Below, piece by piece: positions 1 to 7,737 of a stretch of DNA of 10,397 nt (its first letter is position 1; every line of letters begins with the position of its first letter). This DNA comes from Chloroflexota bacterium. GTDB taxonomy: Bacteria > Chloroflexota > Anaerolineae > Ardenticatenales > Ardenticatenaceae. The DNA lies in contig DOUV01001007.1 in NCBI GenBank assembly GCA_003520455.1, positions 1-10,397 of the forward strand. The letters run 5' to 3'. Below the pieces are notes generated by a model. That model was not told where the DNA came from. It ran no database searches and saw only the letters and a list, made by a program, of their open reading frames with translations. The position numbers and the translations under genes were made by a program.

Positions 1-34
1 GCTATTTTCAGGAGAGGATCATTCCAGCGATGGA

Positions 35-50
35 GGTTGGGTCGCCAACC
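35..50. repeat. Perfect 6-bp inverted repeat with 4-base spacer
   Basis: GGTTGG at 35-40 is followed by the spacer GTCG and then CCAACC at 45-50, a perfect 6-bp dyad. It could be an operator half-site pair or a small hairpin. No T-run follows, so it does not look like an intrinsic terminator. A dyad of this size can occur by chance in GC-rich DNA, so functional confidence is low. Confidence 0.35.
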
Positions 51-128
51 AATCTGGTCCGCTGTGTCGAACAGGGGAACGATCACGGCTGGTTACGAGG
101 TCGAACTGCGTCCTGGCATGGAGGGACC

Positions 129-176
129 CGCCGCGCTCTACGGCCCGCCGTGTTCAGGTGGTCGTGGAGCGCGGTG
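129..176 (+). repeat. Long imperfect hairpin in the act leader
   Basis: Bases 129-145 can pair with 160-176 as an uninterrupted 17-pair stem containing three G-U wobbles, leaving a 14-base loop (146-159). The core is CCGCGCTC (131-138) against GAGCGCGG (167-174), eight Watson-Crick pairs. The DNA after it is mixed (TGTTTCCC), not a T-run, so a classical intrinsic terminator is unlikely. It lies about 120 bases before the actA start, where it could stabilise a transcript, act as an attenuator-like leader structure, or form part of an upstream gene's 3' region. The pairing is seen directly; the role is inference. Confidence 0.45.
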
Positions 177-295
177 TGTTTCCCGACCTGAATCTATCGG
201 CCGTCTGCAGGGTATCTATCCCGAGCTGGAACAAACGAGCAGGGTCACCGGCACGATCGCTTCGATGGCGGTGGCTGTAAGGTCGAGACCAAGAG

Positions 296-946
296 ATGCC
301 CCAAGTTTTCCACCGCAGTACCAATACTATTTCCAGAGTGATCATTTTTGGCACGGTGTTCATCGTTGCGGGGATTCTCCTGGTCGCGTGGCTGATTGTT
401 CGCTCCCCGTACGCTACGGCGGTTGGCTTCGAACGCGAGCAGCCGGTGCCGTTCAGCCACAAACACCACGTCAGCGACGATGGGATCGACTGCCGCTACT
501 GCCACACCTCGGTGGAGACCTCTTCGTTCGCCGGGATTCCTCCCACCCAGACCTGCATGAACTGTCACTCGCAGATCTGGGCCCAAAGTCCGGTGTTGGA
601 GCCCGTTCGGCAAAGCTGGCAGACGGGCCAGCCAATCGTTTGGACAAGGGTCGATAATTTGCCCGACTTCGTCTACTTCAACCACAGCATCCATGTCCAA
701 AAGGGGATCGGATGTTCGACGTGCCACGGGCGGGTAGATCAGATGCCGCTCGTCGCGAAGACCCAGTCCATGCAGATGCAGTGGTGCTTAGCCTGCCACC
801 GCAATCCCGAGAAGTACGTGCGGCCGCGCGACCAGGTCTTCAATATGGAGTACCAGCCGCCAGCCAACCAGCTCGCCCTCGGGCGAGAGCTCGTCAAAGA
901 GTACCACATACAGGTGAAGACCAGTTGCTCAGTTTGCCACCGGTGA
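296..946 (+). CDS. actA: Alternative complex III subunit ActA, membrane-anchored pentahaem cytochrome c
   Basis: This 216-residue protein has one N-terminal membrane helix (about residues 14-35) followed by a periplasmic domain with five CXXCH haem c motifs: CRYCH 66-70, CMNCH 87-91, CSTCH 140-144, CLACH 164-168 and CSVCH 211-215. In ACIII the five ActA haems relay electrons between the ActB/ActC quinol-oxidising module and the cytochrome or oxidase acceptor. The N-terminal MPQVFHRSTNT stretch is typical of the family. The start is forced: the upstream frame is closed by a TAA at 278-280 and no other start codon lies between. The ribosome site is weak (only AAGAG immediately upstream). The protein ends one residue after the last haem motif, as I recall for short ActA forms; ActA of Bacteroidota is longer. 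The haem count and position at the head of the operon make the assignment secure. Confidence 0.95.
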   Translation: MPQVFHRSTNTISRVIIFGTVFIVAGILLVAWLIVRSPYATAVGFEREQPVPFSHKHHVSDDGIDCRYCHTSVETSSFAGIPPTQTCMNCHSQIWAQSPVLEPVRQSWQTGQPIVWTRVDNLPDFVYFNHSIHVQKGIGCSTCHGRVDQMPLVAKTQSMQMQWCLACHRNPEKYVRPRDQVFNMEYQPPANQLALGRELVKEYHIQVKTSCSVCHR

Positions 947-951
947 GAACT

Positions 952-3900
952 ATGTCGACGCAGAAACACCTTGATCTTGCTTCAATCCGTGCCCGGCTCG
1001 AGGCTTCTCAGGGGAAAGAGTACTGGCGCTGCCTGGAGGAGTTGGCTGAAACCGAAGAGTTTCAGGAGTTCCTGCACCGCGAGTTTCCGCGCCAGGCAGC
1101 GAGTTGGAGTCCTTCGATCAGCCGGCGACAGTTCGTGAAGCTGATGGGCGCCTCCCTGGCGCTTGCCGGCCTCACTGGCTGCGGCGCCCGCCCGGTCGGG
1201 AAGATCGTGCCGTATGTCAAAGCACCCGACGAAGCAGTCGTGCCGGGCAAACCACTCTACTTCGCAACCGCCATGCCCCTCAGCGGGTACGCACTCGGGC
1301 TCCTGGTCGAGAGCCATATGGGACGCCCGACCAAGGTCGAGGGCAACCCCGATCACCCCGCCAGCCTCGGTGCAACCGATGCCTTCGCTCAAGCGGCGGT
1401 CCTCACGCTCTACGATCCGGATCGCTCCCAGGCGGTCACCAACCAGGGACGGATCCGCCCCTGGGACACCTTTCTGACCGAGCTGAGTCATGCGCTGGAT
1501 GAACAGAAGACAACCCAGGGTGCGGGCCTGCGCCTGTTGACTGAGAGCATCTCGTCGCCCACACTCGCCAATCAGATTCAGACGATCCTCACGCAGTTCC
1601 CGGCCGCGAAGTGGCACCAGTACGAGCCGGTGGGACGCGACAACACGCGGGCGGGGAATCTTCTAGCGTTTGGCGAGGATGTCCACCCTGTATACCAGAT
1701 CGGCAAGGCCAATGTCATCCTCGCGCTGGATGCGGATTTCCTTGCCTGCCGGCCGGGCACCCTGCGCTATGTGCACGATTTCGCCGAGCGCCGGCGCGTG
1801 GCGACCGGGGCAACGGAGATGAACCGCCTCTACGCGATCGACAACTCGCCAACCCTGACTGGTTCCGCAGCCGACCATCGTCTGCGCGTGCGAGCCAGCG
1901 AAGTCGAAGCCGTCGCCCGTGCGATCGCGGCAAGAGTAGGCGTCGAGGGCGTCGTGCCTTCCGCCCTTCCCCCGACGGTTCCCCCGAGCTGGATCGATGC
2001 CCTCGTTCGTGACCTCCAGCAAAATCGCGGCTCAAGCCTCGTCATCGCGGGTGAGTCTCAAACGCCCACCGTCACGGCACTGGCACACGCTATGAATCAA
2101 GTCCTCGGTAATGTCGGCAACACTATAATCTACACCGAGCCCGTCGTCGCCAATCCCGTCGACCTGACGGCGTCACTTCGTGAGCTGATCCAGGATATGG
2201 ACGCCGGCCGCGTTGAACTCCTGGTGGTCATCAGTGGGAACCCCGTCTACACTGCCCCGGCGGACCTCCACTTTGCAGAGAGCTTCATGAAAGTGCCGCT
2301 TCGCATCCACCTGAGTCTCTACGATGACGAAACCTCGGCGCTCTCCCACTGGCACATTCCCGAAACTCACTTCCTTGAAACCTGGAGCGATGCGCGCGCC
2401 TACGATGGCACCGTCAGTATCATCCAACCCCTGATCGCGCCGCTCTACGCCGGTAAATCGGCCCACGAACTCCTTGCGGCTTTCACCGGCGAGTCCGGGA
2501 GCTCAGCTCACGACATTGTGCGCGCCTACTGGCAGAGCCAGAACCCCTCCGGTGATTTCGAGCAATTCTGGCAGCAGGTATTGAATGCTGGCGCCGTTCC
2601 AAACACGGCCCTTCAACCGAAGTCCGTATCGTTGCAACCCAACTGGACCAACCAGGTCGGCACCGGGAACCAGGGCCCGGGCCAGCCGGCGGCGGGGACT
2701 CAGCCCGCGTTCGAGATCGTCTTCCAGCCGGACCCGAACATCTACGATGGCCGTTTCGCGAATAACGGCTGGCTCCAGGAACTGCCCAAGACAGTGACGA
2801 AACTGACCTGGGACAATGCCGCGCTGATCAGCCCACAAACCGCGGAACGCCTGGGCCTGTCATTCGACCAGGCCGGCGTAACCCAGGCCACCGTGGTCGA
2901 ACTGCACTACAAGGGCCGGATGGTGCAGGCTCCGATCTTCGTCCTGCCGGGACAGGCCGACGATTCGATTACCGTCTACCTGGGCTATGGCCGGACGCGC
3001 GCGGGGCGCGTCGGCACCGGGGCCGGCTTCAATGCCTATGCGATCCGCACCTCGACCGCTCCCTGGTTCGACTCCGGCCTCGAGATCCGGGCGACTGGCC
3101 AGCGGGTTCCGCTGGCCACAACGCAGCACCACTGGACGATGGAGGGGCGCAAGATCGTCCAGGCGGGAACGCTTCAGCAATACCGGGAAAATCCCTACTT
3201 CGTCGATCCGATGACGCCCACGATCTCGATCTACCCTGGGTACAGCTACCAGGGGCGGGCGTGGGGGATGGCGATCGATCTTACCGCCTGCACCGGCTGC
3301 AATGCCTGCGTCGTTGCCTGCCAGGCCGAGAACAACATCCCCGTCGTCGGCAAGGACCAGGTCTTGATGGGCCGCGAGATGCACTGGTTGCGCGTTGACC
3401 GGTACTACACCGGCCGCCTGGATAACCCCGAGGTCTTCCACCAGCCAGTGCCTTGCATGCACTGTGAGACCGCGCCCTGCGAGGTGGTCTGCCCGGTGGC
3501 CGCGACGGTTCACAGCAAAGAAGGCTTGAACGATATGATCTACAATCGCTGTGTCGGCACCCGCTACTGTTCGAACAACTGCCCCTACAAGGTTCGGCGC
3601 TTCAACTTCCTGCAGTTCGCGGATTGGGATACGCCCAGCCTCAAACTCCTACGGAATCCTGAGGTGACCGTCCGGAGCCGAGGGGTCATGGAGAAGTGCA
3701 CCTACTGCGTTCAGCGGATCAGAGCTGCGGAGATCGAAGCCGAGAAAGAAAATCGAGAGATTCGCGACGGCGAAATCGTGACAGCATGCCAGGCGGCGTG
3801 CCCGAGCCAGGCAATCGTCTTCGGGAATATTCTCGATTCCAACAGCCGGGTCGCCCGGCTCAAGGCCCAACCACTCAACTATTCCCTGCTCGGTGAGCTC

Positions 3901-3969
3901 AATACGCGCCCGCGAACGACCTATCTGGCGGCGTTGCGCAACCCTAATCCCGAGATAGAAACGGAATAG
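952..3969 (+). CDS. actB: Alternative complex III subunit ActB, iron-sulfur / molybdopterin-oxidoreductase-like protein with extended Tat signal
   Basis: This 1005-residue periplasmic subunit belongs to the complex iron-sulfur molybdoenzyme superfamily. Its N-terminus matches the extended Tat domain typical of this family: about 50 charged residues (with a [17 protein letters not shown] segment), then the twin arginines at 58-59 in [12 protein letters not shown], a hydrophobic core, and a lipobox-like LTGC with Cys77. The body (about 85-740) resembles a molybdopterin-binding domain; in characterised ACIII it holds no Mo cofactor. The C-terminal ferredoxin-like domain has cysteines at 780, 783, 786, 790; 835, 838, 843, 847; 867, 873, 877; and 916, 919, 946, 950. 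These 15 cysteines are the number needed for three [4Fe-4S] clusters and one [3Fe-4S] cluster. I chose ATG 952 because it lies 5 bases after the actA stop and gives the expected N-terminus. The reading frame stays open 80 codons further upstream, inside actA, but that part is not family-like. Confidence 0.95.
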   Translation: MSTQKHLDLASIRARLEASQGKEYWRCLEELAETEEFQEFLHREFPRQAASWSPSISRRQFVKLMGASLALAGLTGCGARPVGKIVPYVKAPDEAVVPGKPLYFATAMPLSGYALGLLVESHMGRPTKVEGNPDHPASLGATDAFAQAAVLTLYDPDRSQAVTNQGRIRPWDTFLTELSHALDEQKTTQGAGLRLLTESISSPTLANQIQTILTQFPAAKWHQYEPVGRDNTRAGNLLAFGEDVHPVYQIGKANVILALDADFLACRPGTLRYVHDFAERRRVATGATEMNRLYAIDNSPTLTGSAADHRLRVRASEVEAVARAIAARVGVEGVVPSALPPTVPPSWIDALVRDLQQNRGSSLVIAGESQTPTVTALAHAMNQVLGNVGNTIIYTEPVVANPVDLTASLRELIQDMDAGRVELLVVISGNPVYTAPADLHFAESFMKVPLRIHLSLYDDETSALSHWHIPETHFLETWSDARAYDGTVSIIQPLIAPLYAGKSAHELLAAFTGESGSSAHDIVRAYWQSQNPSGDFEQFWQQVLNAGAVPNTALQPKSVSLQPNWTNQVGTGNQGPGQPAAGTQPAFEIVFQPDPNIYDGRFANNGWLQELPKTVTKLTWDNAALISPQTAERLGLSFDQAGVTQATVVELHYKGRMVQAPIFVLPGQADDSITVYLGYGRTRAGRVGTGAGFNAYAIRTSTAPWFDSGLEIRATGQRVPLATTQHHWTMEGRKIVQAGTLQQYRENPYFVDPMTPTISIYPGYSYQGRAWGMAIDLTACTGCNACVVACQAENNIPVVGKDQVLMGREMHWLRVDRYYTGRLDNPEVFHQPVPCMHCETAPCEVVCPVAATVHSKEGLNDMIYNRCVGTRYCSNNCPYKVRRFNFLQFADWDTPSLKLLRNPEVTVRSRGVMEKCTYCVQRIRAAEIEAEKENREIRDGEIVTACQAACPSQAIVFGNILDSNSRVARLKAQPLNYSLLGELNTRPRTTYLAALRNPNPEIETE

Positions 3970-3973
3970 CGCT

Positions 3974-5362
3974 ATGGCAAAAGAAGTGCAGGAATCCAGG
4001 CGCGGCCCATTAGAAGCGGTTCCGGTCATCGAGCCGGGGTACACCTATGGGTCAGTCACCGATAAGATCAGTTCCATCGTCCTGACACGCCGGACGCCCC
4101 TGGGCTGGTACGTGGGGTTCGCGATTACCTTTTCTCTGGTGATGCTGCTCTTGTTCGCCATCACTTACCTCTTCTATAAGGGTGTTGGGATCTGGGGTAT
4201 TAACATTCCGGTCGCCTGGGGATTCGCCATCACCAACTTTGTCTGGTGGATTGGGATCGGGCATGCCGGGACCCTCATTTCAGCGATCTTATTGCTGCTG
4301 CGCCAACGCTGGCGAACCTCAATCAACCGTTTTGCCGAGGCCATGACGCTCTTTGCGGTCGGGGCTGCCGCCTTGTTCCCGATCCTGCACCTCGGCCGGC
4401 CGCAGTACTTCTACTGGCTGATTCCCTATCCAAACACGATGGACATCTGGCCCCAGTTCCGCAGTCCCCTCGTTTGGGACTTCTTCGCCGTCTCCACCTA
4501 CGGAACGATCTCGCTCATCTTCTGGTATATCGGGTTGATCCCCGACCTGGCCACCCTGCGCGACCGGGCCCAGCGACGCTTCCCCCAGATCGTCTACGGC
4601 CTCCTGGCGATGGGCTGGCGCGGCGACGCGCGGCATTGGCGCCGGTATGAGCAGGCCTACTTTCTCCTCGCCGCGCTGGCGACGCCTCTGGTTGTCTCGG
4701 TTCATAGTGTCGTCAGCTTCGACTTCGCGGTGGCGATCCTCCCCGGCTGGCACTCAACGATCTTCCCCCCCTACTTCGTGGCCGGGGCGCTCTTCTCGGG
4801 CTTTGCGATGGTGCTGACGATTGCAATTCCGCTCCGCTGGGCCTACGGCCTTGAAGGGTTCGTCACGCTTCGCCATCTCCAGAACATGGCCAAGATCATG
4901 CTTGCCAGCGGGTTAGTCGTCGCCTACGGCTACCTCATGGAAGGGTTCATGGCCTGGTACAGTGGCAGCGGCTTCGAACAGTATGTGCAACTCAACCGTG
5001 CACTGGGCGTCTACGCTCCCTGGTTCTGGCTCATGCTGGCGGGTAACGTACTGATCCCTCAAGCCATCTGGTTGAAGCGGGTGAGGTTCAGCGTACCAGC
5101 GCTTTTCGTGATCGCCATTTTTGTCAATGTCGGTATGTGGCTCGAGCGGTTCGTCATCGTTGTCCAGAGTCTGCATCATGATTTCCTCCCCTCCTCGTGG
5201 TACATCTTCAAGCCGACGTTCTGGGATTGGGCGACGCTGATCGGCTCTCTCGGGCTCTTTTTCGCCCTGATGTTTCTCTTTGTCCGCTTGTTGCCGATGA
5301 TCTCGATCTTCGAGATGCGGGAGCTTTTGGCCGAAACTGAAGGGGAGAAGGCCCAAGCATGA
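3974..5362 (+). CDS. actC: Alternative complex III subunit ActC, NrfD/PsrC-like quinol-interacting membrane protein
   Basis: This 462-residue integral membrane protein has about ten predicted helices (approximately 44-68, 79-107, 119-139, 163-190, 228-252, 264-286, 304-328, 347-366, 372-396, 414-440). This is the fold of NrfD/PsrC subunits that bind quinol next to an iron-sulfur partner. In ACIII, ActC docks under ActB and holds the quinol-oxidation site. Candidate conserved polar residues in the membrane are His97 (IGHAGT), His139 (ILHLGRP), Asp169 and the VSVHSVVSFDF segment (242-252, with His244 and Asp250). Their roles are inferred, not shown here. The start is 4 bases after the actB stop, and the stop overlaps the actD start as ATGA. 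About 40 soluble residues precede helix 1. The order B-C-D is the usual one for ACIII operons. Confidence 0.93.
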   Translation: MAKEVQESRRGPLEAVPVIEPGYTYGSVTDKISSIVLTRRTPLGWYVGFAITFSLVMLLLFAITYLFYKGVGIWGINIPVAWGFAITNFVWWIGIGHAGTLISAILLLLRQRWRTSINRFAEAMTLFAVGAAALFPILHLGRPQYFYWLIPYPNTMDIWPQFRSPLVWDFFAVSTYGTISLIFWYIGLIPDLATLRDRAQRRFPQIVYGLLAMGWRGDARHWRRYEQAYFLLAALATPLVVSVHSVVSFDFAVAILPGWHSTIFPPYFVAGALFSGFAMVLTIAIPLRWAYGLEGFVTLRHLQNMAKIMLASGLVVAYGYLMEGFMAWYSGSGFEQYVQLNRALGVYAPWFWLMLAGNVLIPQAIWLKRVRFSVPALFVIAIFVNVGMWLERFVIVVQSLHHDFLPSSWYIFKPTFWDWATLIGSLGLFFALMFLFVRLLPMISIFEMRELLAETEGEKAQA

Positions 5363-5898
5363 CCTCTGATCCTTTCCTCTACGGTTTGATGGCCGAATTT
5401 GAGGGGCCGGACGAACTTGTCGAAGCCACGCGCCGGGCGCGCGAAGCTGGCTACCGCAAGGTCGACGCCTACTCGCCTTTCCCTGTGGAGGGATTAGCCG
5501 ACGAACTTGGTTTTCATCGAACGTGGATTTCGCTGATTGTTCTGATCGGCGGGGTCATCGGCGGCGTGTCAGGGTATGCGCTCCAGTACTACATCTCGGT
5601 GGTCTCCTACCCGCTCAACGTCGCCGGGCGCCCTCTCAATAGCTGGCCGATGTTCGTCCCGGTCGTCTTTGAACTGACGATCCTGTTCGCGGGGTTGTTC
5701 GCTCTCTTCGGCATGCTCGCGCTCAATGGCCTGCCGATGCCCTACCATCCCGTCTTCAACGTCCCCCGGTTTGCGTTGGCCACTCGCGACCGGTTCTTCC
5801 TGGTGATCGAAACCAGCGATCCCAACTTCGAATACAGCGCGACGAGGCGCTTTCTGGAGAGCCTGGAGCCACGCGAGGTGTCCGATGTTCCAGAGTAA
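5359..5898 (+). CDS. actD: Alternative complex III subunit ActD (DUF3341), two-helix membrane protein
   Basis: The 179-residue protein starts with a family-typical soluble region (FLYGLMAEFEGPDEL, then the REAGYRKVDAYSPFPVEGL area at about 28-46). Two membrane helices follow at about 55-80 and 97-122. A short C-terminal region containing ETSDPNF (about 151-157) comes after them. DUF3341/ActD is a structural subunit of ACIII without redox cofactors and packs against ActC; this protein has no CXXCH or iron-sulfur motif, in agreement. Its ATG overlaps the actC stop by 4 bases (ATGA), so translation is probably coupled. A purine-rich AGGGGAG lies at 5341-5347. The 3' end overlaps actE by 14 bases. 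Confidence 0.92.
   Translation: MTSDPFLYGLMAEFEGPDELVEATRRAREAGYRKVDAYSPFPVEGLADELGFHRTWISLIVLIGGVIGGVSGYALQYYISVVSYPLNVAGRPLNSWPMFVPVVFELTILFAGLFALFGMLALNGLPMPYHPVFNVPRFALATRDRFFLVIETSDPNFEYSATRRFLESLEPREVSDVPE
5875..5880 (+). promoter_or_regulatory. Ribosome-binding site supporting the upstream actE start
   Basis: GAGGTG at 5875-5880 lies just before ATG 5885, inside the 3' end of actD. The later in-frame ATG at 5972 has no comparable purine-rich site upstream (GGCCTGGCTACGCGG). This favours 5885 as the actE start, although the resulting signal peptide has an unusually long N-terminal extension. Confidence 0.5.
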
Positions 5899-6559
5899 GA
5901 AGGTCGGCGAAGGCTTTGAGCGCCCGGGGTACACCGGGAGAGGGCCGCGAGCGTCAGGCCTGGCTACGCGGATGCGCCGTCTGTCTACCGGCTTGTGCCT
6001 TATGGCGATCTGCCTGGTGCTGACGGTGGCCTGTACCCAGAAAATGGCCGTTCAGCCGAAATACAGACCCCTCGAGCCGAGCACATTTTTCGCCGACGGC
6101 CAGTCGGCACGGCATCTCGTACCGGACACGGTGCCGCGTGGGTTCGTCGTGAGCGATACCCTGCTCTACACGGGCAGGTCGGGCCAGACTCTCGCCGACA
6201 CCTTCCCGTTTACGGTGACGATGGAGATTCTGGAGCGCGGCCAGGAGCGATACGGCATTTTCTGCGCCCCCTGCCATGGCTTCGCAGGCCAGGGGGACGG
6301 AATGGTCGTGCGGAGGGGGTTTTCGCCCCCGCCGTCGTTCCACATTGATCGGTTGCGAAACGCGCCGCCCGGCCACTTCTTCGATGTGATGACGAACGGT
6401 TTCGGTGCCATGCCGAGCTACGCACCGCAAGTTCCCGTGCGGGACCGGTGGGCCATCATTGCCTACATCCGCGCGCTACAACTGAGCCAACACGCAACTG
6501 TCGAAGATGTTCCACCGGATCAGCGCCAGCAGTTAGAGACAGGAGCCCAAACGCCATGA
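5885..6559 (+). CDS. actE: Alternative complex III subunit ActE, monohaem cytochrome c lipoprotein
   Basis: This is a 224-residue exported cytochrome c. One CXXCH haem site, CAPCH, sits at 127-131 (followed by GFAGQGDG), and the likely axial methionine is Met176 in GAMPSYA. A hydrophobic signal (about 34-47) ends at Cys50 in LTVAC, so the mature protein is probably a lipid-anchored cytochrome, as described for ActE. Position -3 of the lipobox would be Thr, with Leu at -4, so the box is slightly non-standard. ActE supplies the sixth haem of ACIII, a likely exit point to soluble cytochrome c or the oxidase. Start choice: ATG 5885 has a GAGGTG ribosome site and overlaps actD by 14 bases, but leaves 29 residues before MRRLSTG. 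ATG 5972 would give a compact 21-residue lipoprotein signal without a ribosome site. The stop overlaps actF as ATGA. Confidence 0.92.
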   Translation: MFQSKKVGEGFERPGYTGRGPRASGLATRMRRLSTGLCLMAICLVLTVACTQKMAVQPKYRPLEPSTFFADGQSARHLVPDTVPRGFVVSDTLLYTGRSGQTLADTFPFTVTMEILERGQERYGIFCAPCHGFAGQGDGMVVRRGFSPPPSFHIDRLRNAPPGHFFDVMTNGFGAMPSYAPQVPVRDRWAIIAYIRALQLSQHATVEDVPPDQRQQLETGAQTP

Positions 6560-7737
6560 TCGAGGCGACTCGCCCGGCCCCCCCGGCATTTGACCGCATC
6601 CAGCGGGGCGCGCTCATCGTCGGCATCGTTGGGATCGCCCTGCTCATCGTGGGGGCGGTCCTCAGCCCGGCGCAATTCTTTCGGTCGTACCTGGTGGGCT
6701 ACCTCTTCTGGCTTGGGATCGCGCTGGGCTGCCTCGCGATCGTGATGCTGCACTACCTGTCGGGCGGCACGTGGGGCGCAGTCTTGCGACGGTTCCTCGA
6801 GTCGGGCACCAAGACGATTCCGTTGATGGCTCTTCTGTTTGTGCCGCTCGTGTTCGGGCTGCCCTATCTGTATGTCTGGGCACGCCCCGAGGCCGTCGCG
6901 AAAGACGAGCTTCTGCAATATAAGAGTCTCTACCTCAATATCCCCTTCTTTTTGATCCGGGCAGCCATCTACTTTGTGACCTGGGGGGTGCTGGTTTACT
7001 TTCTGAATAAGTGGTCAGCCGAACAGGATCGGACGGCTGATCCGGAGGTCACTCGGCATCTGCGACTTCTCAGCGCTGGCGGTGAGGTGCTCTTCGGTCT
7101 CACGGCGACGTTCGCATTTATTGACTGGGTGATGTCGCTCGAGCCGCACTGGTTCTCAACGATCTACAGCGCCATGGTTACGATGGGCGATGTCCTGGGC
7201 GCGTTCGCGTTTGTTATCGCCGTAGTGGCCCTGCTCGCCAACTGGGAAGCATTCGCGGAGGTGACGACGCCGCGGCTCTGGAACGATTTTGGGAGTCTGC
7301 TGCTGGCGTTTGTCATGATCTGGGCCTACCTGGCGTTTTCCCAGTTCATGCTGATTTGGGCCGGGAATCTGACCGACGAGATCCCCTGGTATCTTCGCCG
7401 GATCAATTTCGGTTGGCAGTGGGTGGCTCTTTTGGTGGTGCTCTTCCACTTTGCGCTCCCGTTTGCCTTGCTGCTCTCACGGGACTTGAAGCGCAACGCC
7501 CAGCAGTTGGCGATGGTCGCCATCGTGATCGTCGTCATGCACCTCATCGATACCTTCTGGCTGGTCGAGCCGGCATTCATTGAGACGGGGTTGCGGGTCC
7601 ACTGGCTCGATGTCGTCGCGCCGGTTGGCCTGGGTGGAATTTGGATCGCAGTCTTCGTCTGGCAGCTCAAGAAGCGTCCGTTGCTACCGCTTCACGATAC
7701 CCAACTCCAGAGCAGGGAAGGACGTGGGCATGAGTAA
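6556..7737 (+). CDS. actF: Alternative complex III subunit ActF, NrfD/PsrC-like membrane protein
   Basis: The 393-residue protein has about ten predicted membrane helices (15-36, 43-66, 86-107, 127-150, 173-194, 204-228, 245-268, 286-307, 315-335, 351-370). It is a paralogue-like partner of ActC, slightly shorter, and belongs to the same NrfD/PsrC-type fold. ActF is a cofactor-free transmembrane subunit of ACIII; a role in proton translocation has been proposed but is not settled. Visible family-like segments are DWVMSLEPHWFSTIY (about 190-204) and FSQFMLIWAGNLTDEIPWY (about 261-279). I chose ATG 6556 because it forms an ATGA overlap with the actE stop, with AGGAG at 6541-6545 upstream. The frame is open 36 codons further upstream, but that is shadow sequence inside actE. 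The end overlaps the next gene by 8 bases. Confidence 0.93.
   Translation: MIEATRPAPPAFDRIQRGALIVGIVGIALLIVGAVLSPAQFFRSYLVGYLFWLGIALGCLAIVMLHYLSGGTWGAVLRRFLESGTKTIPLMALLFVPLVFGLPYLYVWARPEAVAKDELLQYKSLYLNIPFFLIRAAIYFVTWGVLVYFLNKWSAEQDRTADPEVTRHLRLLSAGGEVLFGLTATFAFIDWVMSLEPHWFSTIYSAMVTMGDVLGAFAFVIAVVALLANWEAFAEVTTPRLWNDFGSLLLAFVMIWAYLAFSQFMLIWAGNLTDEIPWYLRRINFGWQWVALLVVLFHFALPFALLLSRDLKRNAQQLAMVAIVIVVMHLIDTFWLVEPAFIETGLRVHWLDVVAPVGLGGIWIAVFVWQLKKRPLLPLHDTQLQSREGRGHE

Larger units (their letters stand above)
1..295. other. Leader / upstream region of the act operon, no convincing gene
   Basis: This 295-base stretch precedes the first recognisable gene. One plus-strand frame is open through it and on to position 657. 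Its translation shows no family resemblance, and beyond 296 it runs out of frame across the certain actA gene, so I treat it as a GC-driven shadow. The stretch contains a 6-bp perfect inverted repeat at 35-50 and a long imperfect hairpin at 129-176. I found no clear sigma-70-type -35/-10 pair; TATCTA at 213-218 has no fitting -35 partner. The promoter may lie here in a non-canonical form or further upstream. It is also possible that the first bases are the tail of an upstream gene. Confidence 0.5.

Noticed and set aside
66..106. Direct repeat GTCGAAC at 66-72 and 100-106; the second copy, within GAGGTCGAACTGCGTCC, vaguely recalls a tRNA T-arm
   Set aside because: A 7-base repeat is expected by chance, and no acceptor, D or anticodon arms can be built around it.
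190..218. Possible -10 box TATCTA at 213-218
   Set aside because: The hexamer 17 bases upstream (GAATCT) does not resemble a -35 box, and no other spacing gave a convincing pair.
37..657. Plus-strand open frame of 206 codons beginning in the leader
   Set aside because: It overlaps the certain pentahaem actA gene in another frame. Its translation has no recognisable domain and is Arg/Gly/Pro-rich, as expected of shadow frames in GC-rich DNA.
2860..3513. Minus-strand open frame of 217 codons opposite the actB iron-sulfur region
   Set aside because: The opposite strand encodes the cysteine motifs of ActB; there is no domain or ribosome site on the minus strand.
952..3969. ActB as a true molybdenum- or tungsten-dependent oxidoreductase or polysulfide reductase
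   Set aside because: The extended Tat domain, the fusion of the catalytic-like and iron-sulfur domains, and the flanking actA/C/D/E/F genes identify ACIII, in which this domain carries no Mo cofactor.
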